Source: Pseudarthrobacter sp. C4D7
GTDB taxonomy: Bacteria; Actinomycetota; Actinomycetes; Actinomycetales; Micrococcaceae
Reading direction: 5' to 3'
DNA length: 64,000 nucleotides
Assembly (NCBI RefSeq): GCF_013359725.1
Contig: NZ_JABFMW010000001.1
Coordinates: 310,001-374,000, forward strand
Shown here: one piece after another, positions 46,082-55,870 of the stretch
Position numbering within the stretch: the stretch's first letter is position 1
Layout of the letters: every line of letters begins with the position of its first letter
Notes under the pieces: generated by a model
Seen by the model: the letters and a program-made list of their open reading frames with translations, nothing else
What the model was told of the DNA's origin: nothing
Databases searched by the model: none
Translations under genes and position numbers: made by a program

Positions 46082-47029
46082 GTGGCAAACACCCAGAACC
46101 CTTCAGTCGCCCCTCCCGCCCACGCAGCAGGCCCAGGCCATCCCCTGCACGGCATCACCATCGGGCTGGACATCGGCGGAACCAAGACGCACGGCATCCG
46201 GTTCGAAAACGGCCTCCCCGTGGCTGACGAGTCTGCCGGAAGCTCCAACGTCCAGAACGTCAGCCGTGAGCAGGCGGCACACAACCTGGCGGACCTGTTC
46301 GCCAGGATCGGCGGAGGGCACGTGGACCGGGTGTACGCGGGGTCCGGCGGCATCGACACCGACGAGGACGCCGCCGCCCTGGCCGCACTGATCCAGCCCC
46401 TGGCTCCCGAAGCACGCATCACCGTTGTCCATGACTCCCGCCTCCTGCTGGCCGCCGGCCGTGCCGCCACGGGAGTGGCGGTCATTGCGGGCACCGGCTC
46501 GGCCGCCTGGGGACGCAATGCCGACGGCGGCGAGGCCAGGGCCGGTGGCTGGGGCTACCTGCTGGGGGATGAAGGCAGCGGCTACTGGCTGGGCAGGGAA
46601 GCGGTGCGGCACAGCCTGCGCAGGATGAACCAGGGCCTGCCCGTCGACCAGCTCACGGCTGCCCTCCTGGTGTCCTGCGGGCTGGACCACCCCAACAAGC
46701 TCATCGCCTTGTTCCACTCCCCGGACACCGGGAGGCGCTTCTGGGCACAGCAGGCCAGGCACGTCGTGGAAGCCGCCGCCTCCGGGCACGGGGACAGCGC
46801 AGCACTGCTGGACCAGGCGGGGAAGGACTTGGCTGACCTGGCCGGCCAGGTGCTGGGCCAGCTGAAGATCGCCGGTCCGGTGATCCTGGGTGGCGGCCTT
46901 GGCATGAACGTGGCGCCCCTGCAGGAGTCCTTCCGCCGGAACCTTGCCGAAACCGGTGTCACGGACGTCCGGGTGCTGGACCAGGAGCCGGTGTTCGGCG
47001 TACTGCAGTTGGTGGCAGAACCCGCTTAG
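46082..47029 (+). CDS. N-acetylglucosamine kinase-like protein (BadF/BadG ATPase family)
   Basis: 315 residues of the ASKHA kinase fold: phosphate-1 loop IGLDIGGTKTHGIRFENG, catalytic-region SGGIDTDED, phosphate-2 GVAVIAGTGSAAWGRNADG and WGYLLGDEGSGYWLGREAV as in GlcNAc kinases, and adenosine motif VILGGGLGMN. Likely phosphorylates GlcNAc or a related amino sugar recovered from wall turnover or chitin. It could cooperate with the GH3 lipoprotein 40 kb upstream. Overlaps the pirin gene by 4 bp, tail to tail. Confidence 0.87.
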   Translation: MANTQNPSVAPPAHAAGPGHPLHGITIGLDIGGTKTHGIRFENGLPVADESAGSSNVQNVSREQAAHNLADLFARIGGGHVDRVYAGSGGIDTDEDAAALAALIQPLAPEARITVVHDSRLLLAAGRAATGVAVIAGTGSAAWGRNADGGEARAGGWGYLLGDEGSGYWLGREAVRHSLRRMNQGLPVDQLTAALLVSCGLDHPNKLIALFHSPDTGRRFWAQQARHVVEAAASGHGDSAALLDQAGKDLADLAGQVLGQLKIAGPVILGGGLGMNVAPLQESFRRNLAETGVTDVRVLDQEPVFGVLQLVAEPA

Positions 47030-48045
47030 CCCGCGGAACGTTTCCGCGGCGTCAGCCGGACGCCCGGGAGGGGGGGAGCCGGGATGCGGCCGGCTTCCGC
47101 CCCCGCGTCCGGGCCGTGGCCCGACACCAGGCCGTAGCGGGCTGCCGCCGCATGAGCATTTGGAAGGCCGGCCTGCGCTTCCCAGTCCTCCCGGGCCTGC
47201 TCCACCTCGTCATGGGTGCGGCCCACAAAGTTCCACCACATCAGCAGCTCCTCACCAAACGGTTCTCCGCCGATCAGCAGGAACCTGGTGCCAGGGAGGG
47301 CCTCAACCCTGAGTTCGCTGCGGCCCGTGCCCAGGTAGCCCAGCGGCCCCGCCGGCAGGTCCAGCCCGTCCACCGCCAGGCCGCCGTCGAGCACCAGGAT
47401 GCCGTGCTCAAAGCCGGGGTTCAACGGCAGCAACGCCTCCCCTGCGCAGGAAATGTCCGCGCCAACGATGGGTGAAAACATGGTTGCGGGGGACACTACC
47501 CCTGCCAGCTCTCCCACCATGACCGTTGCTGTGAAGCCCGGACCGGAGGCGTGCGGCAGTTCTCGGTGCTGTTCGAATGCCGGTTCCCGGTGGCGGTCAC
47601 CGTCAGGAAGGGCCACCCACAGCTGCAGGCCCCGTTGCAGCGGCAGCTCCCCGCCGTCGGCAGGAAGCACGGCGAATTCGGAGTGCGAGACGCCGCGGCC
47701 CGCTGTCATGATGTTCAGCTCCCCAGGGCGTACCACCACGTCGCTGCCCACGCTGTCCCGGTGGTGGATGTGCCCCGCCAGCGGCCAGGTCACCGTCTGC
47801 AGGCCGATGTGGGGATGCGGAAGGACGGACATGGCAGTGCGGTCCGGGCCAAAACTGTCCAGGAAACACCAGGCCCCGATCGTGGGCAGGCCACGCTGCG
47901 GCAGCGTCCGCTTGACGTTCATGGCGCGCACCCCGCCCAGCGGCACCTCACGTTCAGGCCACAGCTGCAGGCAGGGGCCGGACGTCCCTCCTGCGGGGGC
48001 GGGTGGGCAAACTTCCTGCTGCGGCGAAACTTCCAAGTTGGTCAC
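47026..48045 (-). CDS. Pirin-family protein
   Basis: 339-residue bicupin. The N-terminal cupin holds the metal-site region LPHPHIGLQTVTWPLAGHIHHRDSVGS and GRGVSHSE; the C-terminal cupin includes GEPFGEELLMWWNFVGRTHDEVEQAREDWE, the pirin_C signature. Bacterial pirins include quercetinases and metabolic regulators; function here is not known. GTG 48045 has TACAGT 6 nt upstream. Confidence 0.9.
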   Translation of the reverse strand: MTNLEVSPQQEVCPPAPAGGTSGPCLQLWPEREVPLGGVRAMNVKRTLPQRGLPTIGAWCFLDSFGPDRTAMSVLPHPHIGLQTVTWPLAGHIHHRDSVGSDVVVRPGELNIMTAGRGVSHSEFAVLPADGGELPLQRGLQLWVALPDGDRHREPAFEQHRELPHASGPGFTATVMVGELAGVVSPATMFSPIVGADISCAGEALLPLNPGFEHGILVLDGGLAVDGLDLPAGPLGYLGTGRSELRVEALPGTRFLLIGGEPFGEELLMWWNFVGRTHDEVEQAREDWEAQAGLPNAHAAAARYGLVSGHGPDAGAEAGRIPAPPLPGVRLTPRKRSAG

Positions 48046-48051
48046 GCCTCC

Positions 48052-48057
48052 ACTGTA
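48052..48057 (-). promoter_or_regulatory. -10 box of the pirin gene
   Basis: TACAGT on the minus strand, 6 nt before GTG 48045. Confidence 0.4.
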
Positions 48058-48283
48058 GGCCCGGCCGCGGCGGCCCTGCAGGAGAAGTTGTAGGTCCGGA
48101 TGCAGGAAAACCCATCCACCCAGGCCGGGGTTCCGAATGGTTACAGTAGGGATTCCTTTGCGCGGATTAGGGCCTCACCTGCTGAAGCCCGCCACGGTTT
48201 GGGCTACCGTAACTATCAGCGTGCTTATGGCAGTGTCGCGGTGCTGGGAACAGCCCGTCCAAGAGAACAGGTAAGTCCGCACC

Positions 48284-49384
48284 ATGGACCAGGCGATGAT
48301 CGAGTTCCAGAGCGTTACCAAGCAGTATCCGGGTGGCCAGCCGGCTGTGGACGGGTTGTCCATGTCCATCGCCAAGGGAAGCGTGACCGTCTTCGTGGGT
48401 CCGTCCGGCTGTGGCAAGACGACGTCCCTGCGGATGATCAACCGCATGGTGGAGCCGACGTCCGGGACCATCACGGTGGACGGCCGGGACGTGACCTCCG
48501 TTCCAGCGGCGGAACTGCGCCGGTCCATGGGCTACGTGATGCAGTCGGCCGGCCTGCTGCCGCACCGCTCGGTCCTGGACAACGTCGCCACCGTCCCTCG
48601 GCTGAACGGCGTGTCAAAGGCCGAGTCCCGCAAGCGCGCCCGGGAACTCCTGGACGTGGTGGGCCTGGCGGCGTCCCTGGCCGGGCGATACCCATCGCAG
48701 CTTTCCGGCGGCCAGCAGCAGCGCGTCGGCGTGGCGCGCGCCCTCGCGGCAGACCCGCCCGTGCTCCTCATGGACGAGCCGTTCAGTGCAGTGGACCCCG
48801 TGGTCCGCGACGAACTGCAGCAGGAGCTGCTGCGGCTGCAAAAGGACCTGGCGAAAACCATTGTGTTCGTGACCCACGATATTGACGAAGCCACCATCCT
48901 GGGTGACAAGGTGGCCGTCTTCGCTACCGGAGGAAAGCTGGCCCAGTACGCCTCGCCGGAGGAGATCCTGCGGGCCCCGGCCAACAACTTCGTGGCCTCC
49001 TTCGTGGGCCGGGACCGCGGCTTCCGCCACCTGGGTTTTTCCCCGTCCGACGGCGTGGCGATCCATCCGGTGCCCACGATTGTCCGGGCGTCCGGAGGGT
49101 ACGAATCGGATTCCAGCGCCGCCGGCGGCTGGCAGCTGGTGGTGGACGCGGACAAGCGCCCGCTGGGCTGGTCCGCGCCGGGCACCGAAACCGAACTCGT
49201 TCCCGGCGGTTCGCTGTTCCGCCCGGGGGAGAGCCTGCGCCGCGCCCTGGACTCTGCGCTCTCCTCGCCCTCCGGCCTGGGCGTCGCCGTGGATGCCGAC
49301 GGCGTGGTTCTCGGCGTGGTCCGCGGCGGCGAGGTCCTGGCACTGATCGAAGAAGCACGCCAGGTACGGCAGGCTGCCCTCTGA
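48284..49384 (+). CDS. Compatible-solute ABC transporter ATP-binding protein (OpuCA/ProV type)
   Basis: 366-residue ATPase of a glycine betaine/carnitine/choline importer. Walker A VGPSGCGKTT, Q-loop VMQSAGLLPHRSV, signature QLSGGQQQRVG, Walker B VLLMDEPFSAVDP and FVTHDIDEA are intact. The C-terminal ~100 residues (WQLVVDADKRPLGWS, VVLGVVRGGEV) are a shortened CBS-like regulatory region, as in osmosensing OpuA/OpuC subunits. First gene of a four-gene operon; its TGA overlaps the next ATG. Confidence 0.93.
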   Translation: MDQAMIEFQSVTKQYPGGQPAVDGLSMSIAKGSVTVFVGPSGCGKTTSLRMINRMVEPTSGTITVDGRDVTSVPAAELRRSMGYVMQSAGLLPHRSVLDNVATVPRLNGVSKAESRKRARELLDVVGLAASLAGRYPSQLSGGQQQRVGVARALAADPPVLLMDEPFSAVDPVVRDELQQELLRLQKDLAKTIVFVTHDIDEATILGDKVAVFATGGKLAQYASPEEILRAPANNFVASFVGRDRGFRHLGFSPSDGVAIHPVPTIVRASGGYESDSSAAGGWQLVVDADKRPLGWSAPGTETELVPGGSLFRPGESLRRALDSALSSPSGLGVAVDADGVVLGVVRGGEVLALIEEARQVRQAAL

Positions 49385-50103
49385 TGGAATGGTTTCTGGC
49401 CAACACCGGCATGATCCTGGAGCGCGGCGGGCAGCACCTGGTGCTGGCACTCGTTCCCATGGTCCTGGGGCTGATCATTGCCATTCCGCTGGCGCAGTTG
49501 GCCCGTCGGAACAATGCCCTCCGCTCCGTGGTGCTGACAGCATCCTCCCTGCTGTACACCATCCCGTCGCTGGCGTTGTTCATCATCCTCCCCACCATCC
49601 TGGGGACGCGGATCCTGGACCCGCTCAATGTGGTGGTGGCATTGACCATTTATGCCGTTGCCCTGCTGGTACGGGCGGCCCTGGACGCTTTCGACTCCGT
49701 GGACAAGGACGTCAGCCAGGCAGCCCAGGCCATGGGGTTCAAGGCCCTGGCCCGGTTCCTGCAGGTGGACCTCCCGCTCTCGCTGCCCGTCATGTTCGCC
49801 GGCCTGCGGGTGGTGTCCGTCAGCAACATTTCGCTGGTCAGCGTCGCGGCACTCCTGGGCGTCGGCAACCTGGGCATGCTTTTCACCGACGGGCTCCAGC
49901 GCGACTTCATCACCGAGGTGATAGTGGGCATCATCGCCATCCTGGTCCTCGCACTGCTGATGGACGCCATCCTCGTCCTCCTGGAGCGCCTCCTCACCCC
50001 GTGGGAACGGGCCGGCAAACTTCCGGCCCGCGGAGCGCAGGGCGCCGGCGCCGCGACGCCTGGCCCTGGCATGCGGGCCTCGAAAGTGGGAGACGCCGTA
50101 TGA
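49384..50103 (+). CDS. Compatible-solute ABC transporter permease (OpuCB/ProW type)
   Basis: 239 residues with about five to six helices. The EAA-type cytoplasmic loop that contacts the ATPase is VSQAAQAMGFKALARFLQVDLPLSLPVMFAGLR (about 117-150). Start and stop overlap the flanking genes by 1 and 4 nt. Confidence 0.93.
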   Translation: MEWFLANTGMILERGGQHLVLALVPMVLGLIIAIPLAQLARRNNALRSVVLTASSLLYTIPSLALFIILPTILGTRILDPLNVVVALTIYAVALLVRAALDAFDSVDKDVSQAAQAMGFKALARFLQVDLPLSLPVMFAGLRVVSVSNISLVSVAALLGVGNLGMLFTDGLQRDFITEVIVGIIAILVLALLMDAILVLLERLLTPWERAGKLPARGAQGAGAATPGPGMRASKVGDAV

Positions 50104-50846
50104 GCAACGTCTTCGCAGACACCTTCGCCTGGCTCGCCGACCCGGTGCATTGGTCCGGCAGCATGGGCATCCCCGTCCGGCTGGTGGAGCACCTGCAGTA
50201 CACAGGACTGGTCATGCTGATCGCCACCGCCATCGCTGTGCCGGTGGGGCTGTTCGTGGGCCATACGGGGAAAGGCCGGGTTGCCGTGGTGGCACTGGCC
50301 GGTGCCCTGCGCGCGCTGCCGACGCTGGGCCTGCTGATCCTGTTCGTGCTGCTGGCGGGCATTGGGTTAATGCCCCCTGTCTGGGCCCTGGTGATCCTGA
50401 CAGTGCCCCCACTCCTCGCGGGAACCTATGCGGGCATCTCAAGCGTGGACCGGAACGTGGTAGACGCCGCCCGCGCCATGGGCATGACGGAACTGCAGGT
50501 CCTGTTCCGCGCCGAGCTGCCCAACGCGCTCACCGTCATGTTCGGGGGTTTCCGGACCGGCGTGCTGCAGGTGATCGCCACCGTGTCCGTGGTGGCGTAC
50601 ATCAACCTGGGCGGACTGGGCCGCTACCTGTTCGACGGACTGGTCCTCAGCGACTTCCCCCAGATGCTGGGAGGTTCCCTCCTCATCGCGGTGCTCGCCA
50701 TCGCCGTGGACCTTGTCCTGTCCCTGTTCCAGAGGCTGTTCCTGACCCCAGGGGCCTCGAAGCTGTCCTTCCGCAGCCAGGAGGCTGCGGTTGATCTCAC
50801 AGACCCCGCTGTTGCGGAGACTGTTGTCCAAGGAGGTAAGTCATGA
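50100..50846 (+). CDS. Compatible-solute ABC transporter permease (OpuCD type)
   Basis: 248 residues, paralogous to the preceding permease. It has helices from about residue 35 and the EAA loop VVDAARAMGMTELQVLFRAELPNALTVMFGGFRTG at about 120-155. ATG 50100 overlaps the upstream stop by 4 nt and its own end overlaps the binding-protein gene by 4 nt. Confidence 0.93.
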   Translation: MSNVFADTFAWLADPVHWSGSMGIPVRLVEHLQYTGLVMLIATAIAVPVGLFVGHTGKGRVAVVALAGALRALPTLGLLILFVLLAGIGLMPPVWALVILTVPPLLAGTYAGISSVDRNVVDAARAMGMTELQVLFRAELPNALTVMFGGFRTGVLQVIATVSVVAYINLGGLGRYLFDGLVLSDFPQMLGGSLLIAVLAIAVDLVLSLFQRLFLTPGASKLSFRSQEAAVDLTDPAVAETVVQGGKS

Positions 50847-51805
50847 AAGATAGCCGTCCCCAGCGCCTTGGCAGGCGGGCGTTCAGCGGCCTTGCCGCCG
50901 GGCTTGGCCTGGCAGTGGCGCTGTCAGCGTGCGGCGGATCATCCGATCCCCTGAAGAACCCGCCGGCGTCAAGCGCCGGCGCATCCGGGGGATCCGCATC
51001 CCTGGTGGTGGGTTCTGCCGATTTCCCGGAGAGCCAGATCATTGCCGAGCTCTATGCCGGTGCCCTCAACGCCAACGGAATCACCGCTACAACTAAGCCG
51101 AACATCGGTTCCCGCGAGGTCTACTACAAGGCCGTCGAAGACGGTTCAGTGGACGTAGTGCCGGACTACAGCGGCAATCTGTTGCTGTACGTGGACAAGG
51201 AAGCCAAGGAGGTCTCTGCAGCGGACATCGTCAAGGCGCTGCCGGGCAAGCTGCCGGACACCCTTGCCGTCGGCGACGCCTCCAAGGCCGAAGACAAGGA
51301 CGCCATGGTGGTCACCAAGGCAACCGCGGAGAAGTACCAGCTGAAGTCCATCGAGGACCTGGCCAAGGTGTGCAGCGAGATCGTCGTGGGGGCCCCGGCC
51401 ACCTTCGCCGAGCGTGCCTACGGCCTTCCCGGTCTGAAGAAGAACTACAACTGCGAGCCCAAGAAGCTGGAACCGTTCAGCGACGGCGGTGGTCCGGTGA
51501 CGCTCAAGGCGCTGCTGGAGGACCAGGTGCAGGTGGCTGACATCTACACCACCACGCCGTCCATCGCGGACAACGACCTCGTGGTGCTGGAGGATCCGAA
51601 GAACAACTTCATCGCCCAGCAGGTCCTGCCGCTGTACAACAAGGCCAAGGTGACGGACCAGGCCAAGCAGGCGCTGAACTCGGTGTCCAGCATCCTCACC
51701 ACTGATGACCTGATCAACCTGAACCGCGCAGTCAGCGGCAGCCAGAAGCAGGATGCCAAGACGGCGGCAAGCAACTGGCTCAAGGAAAAGGGGATCGTCA
51801 AGTAA
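50843..51805 (+). CDS. Substrate-binding lipoprotein of the OpuC-type transporter
   Basis: 320 residues. Arg-rich start, hydrophobic stretch and lipobox LSAC (about residue 29) give a membrane-anchored extracellular receptor. The OpuAC fold begins LVVGSADFPESQIIAELYAGALNANGI; VDVVPDYSGNLLLY and VQVADIYTTTPSIADNDLVVLEDPKN form the ligand cleft. Likely ligands are quaternary amines such as glycine betaine or choline. GGAGG lies before the ATG. Last gene of the operon. Confidence 0.93.
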   Translation: MKDSRPQRLGRRAFSGLAAGLGLAVALSACGGSSDPLKNPPASSAGASGGSASLVVGSADFPESQIIAELYAGALNANGITATTKPNIGSREVYYKAVEDGSVDVVPDYSGNLLLYVDKEAKEVSAADIVKALPGKLPDTLAVGDASKAEDKDAMVVTKATAEKYQLKSIEDLAKVCSEIVVGAPATFAERAYGLPGLKKNYNCEPKKLEPFSDGGGPVTLKALLEDQVQVADIYTTTPSIADNDLVVLEDPKNNFIAQQVLPLYNKAKVTDQAKQALNSVSSILTTDDLINLNRAVSGSQKQDAKTAASNWLKEKGIVK

Positions 51806-51850
51806 CCCTCCCCGTCCCGCCCAACCGGGCAGGACCACGCTGGTGACAAC

Positions 51851-51892
51851 GACGGCGGCTGCCGGACTTTCCAAGGTCCGGCAGCCGCCGTC
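51851..51892 (+). terminator. Hairpin after the Opu operon
   Basis: A perfect 17-bp stem (51851-51867 with 51876-51892) and an 8-nt loop, 45 bp after the operon. No T-tract. Confidence 0.75.
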
Positions 51893-51948
51893 GGCCATGT
51901 GGCGGACGTCTCAACGGCCATTCATCCTTCCTGTGGCATATTTGAGGA

Positions 51949-53169
51949 ATGGCAAAATTCAGGCAGTCCACGAAGCTCAACAACGTCCTTTATGACATCC
52001 GTGGACCGATCCTCGAAGCCGCCCAGCAGATGGAGGCGGAGGGCCACCGGATCCTGAAGCTGAACATCGGAAACCCGGCGCCTTTTGGCTTTGAAGCACC
52101 GGACGCCATCCTGGTGGACATGATCCGCCACCTGCCCCACGCCCAGGGCTACAGCGACTCCCGCGGCATCTTCTCGGCGCGCACCGCCGTCTCGCAGTAC
52201 TACCAGACCCGTGGCATCCAGAACATCCATGTCGACGACATCTACCTGGGCAACGGCGTCAGCGAGCTCATCACCATGTCCCTGATGGCGCTGCTGGATT
52301 CAGGGGACGAAGTACTCATCCCCACTCCTGACTACCCGCTGTGGACGGCATCCGTGGCGCTCGCCGGCGGCAATCCGGTGCATTACCTTTGCGATGAAGA
52401 GTCCGGCTGGCAGCCCGACCTGGATGACATGGAAGCCAAGATCACGCCCCGGACCAAGGGCATCGTGGTCATTAACCCGAACAACCCCACGGGCGCGGTG
52501 TACCCGGAAGAGACCCTGAAGCGCATCGTGGCGCTGGCTGAAAAGCATGGTTTGGTGGTCTTCGCCGACGAAATCTACGAGAAAATCCTTTACGAGGACG
52601 CGGTCCACGTGAACCTCGCAGGCCTCACCGGCGACGACGTCCTGTGCCTGACCTTCAGCGGCCTGTCCAAGGCCTACCGGGTCTGCGGCTACCGGGCCGG
52701 CTGGATGGCCATCTCAGGGCCCAAAAAGGATGCCGCCGACTATCTCGAAGGCATCAACCTCCTGGCCAACATGCGCCTGTGCGCCAATGTGCCGGCCCAG
52801 CACGCCATCCAGACGGCGTTGGGCGGTTACCAAAGCATCAACGACCTCATCCTCCCGGGGGGCCGGCTGCTGGAGCAGCGCAACAAGGCCTACGACATGC
52901 TGAACTCCATTCCCGGCGTCAGCACACAGCAGGCCAGAGGCGCCCTTTACCTCTTTCCCAAGCTCGACCCTGAGGTTTACCACATCCGGGATGACGAGAA
53001 GTTCGTCCTGGACCTTCTGCGGGAGCAGAAAATCCTGGTCTCGCACGGGCGTGCCTTCAACTGGGTGCGGCCGGACCACTTCCGAATGGTGACGCTGCCC
53101 AACGTCAAGGACATCGAGGAAGCCATCGGGCGCATGGGGGACTTCCTAAGCAGGTACCAGGGGAACTAG
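51949..53169 (+). CDS. PLP-dependent aminotransferase, AlaA-type
   Basis: 406-residue class I/II aminotransferase, fold type I. The start FRQSTKLNNVLYDIRGPILEAAQQMEAEGHRILKLNIGNP is that of AlaA-like alanine transaminases; INPNNPTGAVYP and the PLP-lysine motif TFSGLSKAYRVCGYRAGW (about residue 240) are intact. Likely makes alanine from pyruvate and glutamate. A CATATT hexamer 6 nt before the ATG may be its -10 box. Confidence 0.92.
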   Translation: MAKFRQSTKLNNVLYDIRGPILEAAQQMEAEGHRILKLNIGNPAPFGFEAPDAILVDMIRHLPHAQGYSDSRGIFSARTAVSQYYQTRGIQNIHVDDIYLGNGVSELITMSLMALLDSGDEVLIPTPDYPLWTASVALAGGNPVHYLCDEESGWQPDLDDMEAKITPRTKGIVVINPNNPTGAVYPEETLKRIVALAEKHGLVVFADEIYEKILYEDAVHVNLAGLTGDDVLCLTFSGLSKAYRVCGYRAGWMAISGPKKDAADYLEGINLLANMRLCANVPAQHAIQTALGGYQSINDLILPGGRLLEQRNKAYDMLNSIPGVSTQQARGALYLFPKLDPEVYHIRDDEKFVLDLLREQKILVSHGRAFNWVRPDHFRMVTLPNVKDIEEAIGRMGDFLSRYQGN

Positions 53170-53221
53170 CCTGTGCACACGGGCCACCAGGGCCCGTGTA
53201 TCCCCTGCGGAGAGGAACCCC

Positions 53222-54076
53222 ATGGCCCGCGTCGTTGGCTTCGACCAGCATCCCTCTGAAACGTTGCGTGTTGGAAAGGGATTTTCCCTGGCGTCTGTTG
53301 ACCCTGATGCCACCCCGGGCTACAGCGGCAACAAGGCAGACGGTGAAGCCCTGCTGGCGGAAATGGACGGAACACTCTCCGGTCTCCAGGAGCAGTTGTT
53401 CGCCGAATCACGGGCCGGCGGAAAGAAACGGATCCTCCTGGTCCTGCAGGCCATGGACACGGCGGGCAAAGGCGGAATCGTCAACCACGTCATGGCCACC
53501 ATGGATCCCCAGGGCGTCCAGTTCAAGGCGTTCAAGGCCCCCACAGAGCAGGAGAAATCCTACGACTTCCTGTGGCGCATCGAGAAAGAGGTCCCCGCAG
53601 CCGGCATGGTGGGGATCTTCGACCGCTCACACTACGAGGACGTCCTCATCCACCGCGTCCACAACTGGGCCACGCCGGAAGAAATCAGCCGGCGCTACCG
53701 GGCCATCAACGAATTCGAGGCCCGCCAAACCGACGCCGGCACCAGGATCATCAAGGTGATGCTCAACATCAGCAAGGATGAGCAGAAATCCCGGCTCCTG
53801 GCCCGTCTCGATAACCCGGCCAAGCACTGGAAATACAGCAACGGCGACCTGAAGGAGCGCGCTTTCTGGGATGACTACATGTCGGCCTATCAAGCCGCTT
53901 TCGACGAGACCAGCTCAGCCGCTGCGCCCTGGTATGTGGTCCCGGCCAACAAGAAATGGTTTGCCCGCATCGCCGTGCAGCAGCTGGTGATGTCGGCGCT
54001 GTCCGATCTCCGGCTGGAGTGGCCCAAGGCTGAATTCGACGTAGACATCGAACGGGAGCTCGTCGCCCGTTCGTAA
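53222..54076 (+). CDS. ppk2: Polyphosphate kinase 2 family protein
   Basis: 284 residues. Uses inorganic polyphosphate to phosphorylate a nucleotide. Walker A QAMDTAGKGG (about 76-85), lid region and Walker B FDRSHYEDVLIHRV are those of single-domain PPK2 enzymes, and FDVDIERELVAR ends the fold. Whether it prefers AMP, ADP or GDP cannot be read off. The start follows GGAGAGGAACCCC. It converges with xseB across a short GC palindrome near 54090. Confidence 0.9.
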   Translation: MARVVGFDQHPSETLRVGKGFSLASVDPDATPGYSGNKADGEALLAEMDGTLSGLQEQLFAESRAGGKKRILLVLQAMDTAGKGGIVNHVMATMDPQGVQFKAFKAPTEQEKSYDFLWRIEKEVPAAGMVGIFDRSHYEDVLIHRVHNWATPEEISRRYRAINEFEARQTDAGTRIIKVMLNISKDEQKSRLLARLDNPAKHWKYSNGDLKERAFWDDYMSAYQAAFDETSSAAAPWYVVPANKKWFARIAVQQLVMSALSDLRLEWPKAEFDVDIERELVARS

Positions 54077-54123
54077 CTCCCGGGTCCTGCGCCGGCGCAG
54101 CATGCCCAGGTTATGCAGCCCGG

Positions 54124-54342
54124 TTAGAGCGGCTGGTCGCGGGCAGCGGCCAGCCGCTTCCGTGCTCCCTCGAGCCACTCCTCGCACCGTGCGGCCAATG
54201 CCTCGCCACGCTCCCACAGCGCCAGCGATTCCTCCAGGCTTGCCCCGCCTGCTTCGAGCCTGCCCACCACTGCGATGAGCTGCTCCCTGGCGTCCTCGTA
54301 GCTCAGGGCTGCGACGTCTGATTCAGGCTTCTGTTCGGTCAT
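54124..54342 (-). CDS. xseB: Exodeoxyribonuclease VII small subunit
   Basis: 72-residue coiled-coil partner of XseA in single-strand DNA degradation. The family core [49 protein letters not shown] spans about 13-61. It overlaps xseA by 4 nt and is translationally coupled to it. Confidence 0.95.
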   Translation of the reverse strand: MTEQKPESDVAALSYEDAREQLIAVVGRLEAGGASLEESLALWERGEALAARCEEWLEGARKRLAAARDQPL

Positions 54343-55709
54343 GCGTTGTGTTCCATTTCCTGGTGCTGGTCTGGGTTTCCCGGGTGCTGCGCCCCGGTGG
54401 CTGGCGGGGTCCCGGGCAATTGCGCAGGACCGGTGGAGGTGGCGCCGAAGCGGCCCTCTGCCACCCGGATGGACAGGGCGGCACCGGCAGGCGCCTCGGA
54501 GGGCCTGCGCACCACCGCGTGGCCCGCCTCTGCGATCCGTGCGGCCTGGTCTCCGGAGAGTTCGACGACGGCGTACCCCCGGTCCAAGGTTTTCTGCGGT
54601 GACAGCGCGCGCACCTGGGCCTTCAAGTGTTCCAGCTGGTCCGCTGCCCTGACCACCGTGGAGCTCACCGCAGCCGAAGAGCGGCGCAGCAGCCGCTCGA
54701 TCTCCTCGCCGCGGACGGAAACCATACCCTCGGGCGCAGCCATGACGGGCCGCGAATGCAGTGCCGCCAGCCGGTCCGACTCCCGGTCCACCAGCCGCTC
54801 CACGCAGCGCCGCAGCTGCTCCCGCGCCTGACGGACACCGGCGAGTTCCTCGGATACCTCCGGAACAATCCGTTTGGCGGCATCAGTGGGGGTGGAGGCC
54901 CGCAGATCAGCGACGTCATCAAGCAGCGGACGGTCCGCCTCGTGGCCGATGGCGCTCACCACCGGAGTGCTGGCGGCCGCCACGGCACGGACCAGTTCCT
55001 CACTGTTGAACGGCAGCAGGTCTTCCAGTGCGCCGCCGCCCCGGGCAAACACGATCACATCCACTTCTGGGCGGGCGTCCAGCTCGCGGAGGGCGCGCAC
55101 CATCTGGGACACGGCCGTGTTTCCTTGGACGGCAACCTCGCGGACCTCGAACTCCACCGCCGGCCACCGCAGGGCGGCGTTGCGCAGGACGTCCTTCTTG
55201 GCGTCCGAGTCCCGGCCCGTGATCAGGCCGATGCGGTGCGGCAACAGTGGCAGCCGCTTCTTGCGGGAGTCGGCGAACAGCCCTTCAGACGCAAGGGCCT
55301 GGCGCAGCCGCTCAATCCGGGCCAGGAGGTCGCCCAGGCCAACCGGCCGGATATCCCGGACCTGCATGTTCAGCCTGCCGGTCTTCATCCAGAATTCAGG
55401 TTTCAGCAGCGCCACCACCCGGGAACCTCGCTCCAGCGGGAGGTTCTGCCGCTCCAGGACCTTGGTCCAGACCGAAGCCGGCAGCGACACCTCCGCATCC
55501 ACGTCGCGAAGAGTGATGTAGGCGTTGGTGCCCCGGCGGTTCAATTCAATGACCTGGCCTTCAACCCACGCCGACGGTGTGCGGTCGATATGGGCCTTCA
55601 GTTTCTGGGACAGCAGCTGCAACGGCCACGGGTTGTCCGGACTGGTCTCCGCTGCGGTGGCCGGCAGGGTGGTGGGCGCTGTACCCGGAAGCGACGCCTG
55701 GTCAGACAT
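54339..55709 (-). CDS. xseA: Exodeoxyribonuclease VII large subunit
   Basis: 456-residue catalytic subunit. N-terminal OB-fold ([36 protein letters not shown], about 47-82), then the catalytic domain with [78 protein letters not shown], and a coiled-coil before the terminal GYAVV segment. The first ~28 residues are a nonconserved leader. Confidence 0.96.
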   Translation of the reverse strand: MSDQASLPGTAPTTLPATAAETSPDNPWPLQLLSQKLKAHIDRTPSAWVEGQVIELNRRGTNAYITLRDVDAEVSLPASVWTKVLERQNLPLERGSRVVALLKPEFWMKTGRLNMQVRDIRPVGLGDLLARIERLRQALASEGLFADSRKKRLPLLPHRIGLITGRDSDAKKDVLRNAALRWPAVEFEVREVAVQGNTAVSQMVRALRELDARPEVDVIVFARGGGALEDLLPFNSEELVRAVAAASTPVVSAIGHEADRPLLDDVADLRASTPTDAAKRIVPEVSEELAGVRQAREQLRRCVERLVDRESDRLAALHSRPVMAAPEGMVSVRGEEIERLLRRSSAAVSSTVVRAADQLEHLKAQVRALSPQKTLDRGYAVVELSGDQAARIAEAGHAVVRRPSEAPAGAALSIRVAEGRFGATSTGPAQLPGTPPATGAQHPGNPDQHQEMEHNA

Positions 55710-55870
55710 GGGAACGCCGATGGGAGGCTGGTGCTGCGGGCATACGGTCCTTTATCAGTGGCGGGCGGTCAATCAACCTTATCCATAAGGTGTAGCACCG
55801 GGCACTGACAGGAAGGGGCCATCAAGCCTGCCTAGGATGGATGGAGGCCCCCAACCCCGAAGGACCTGTT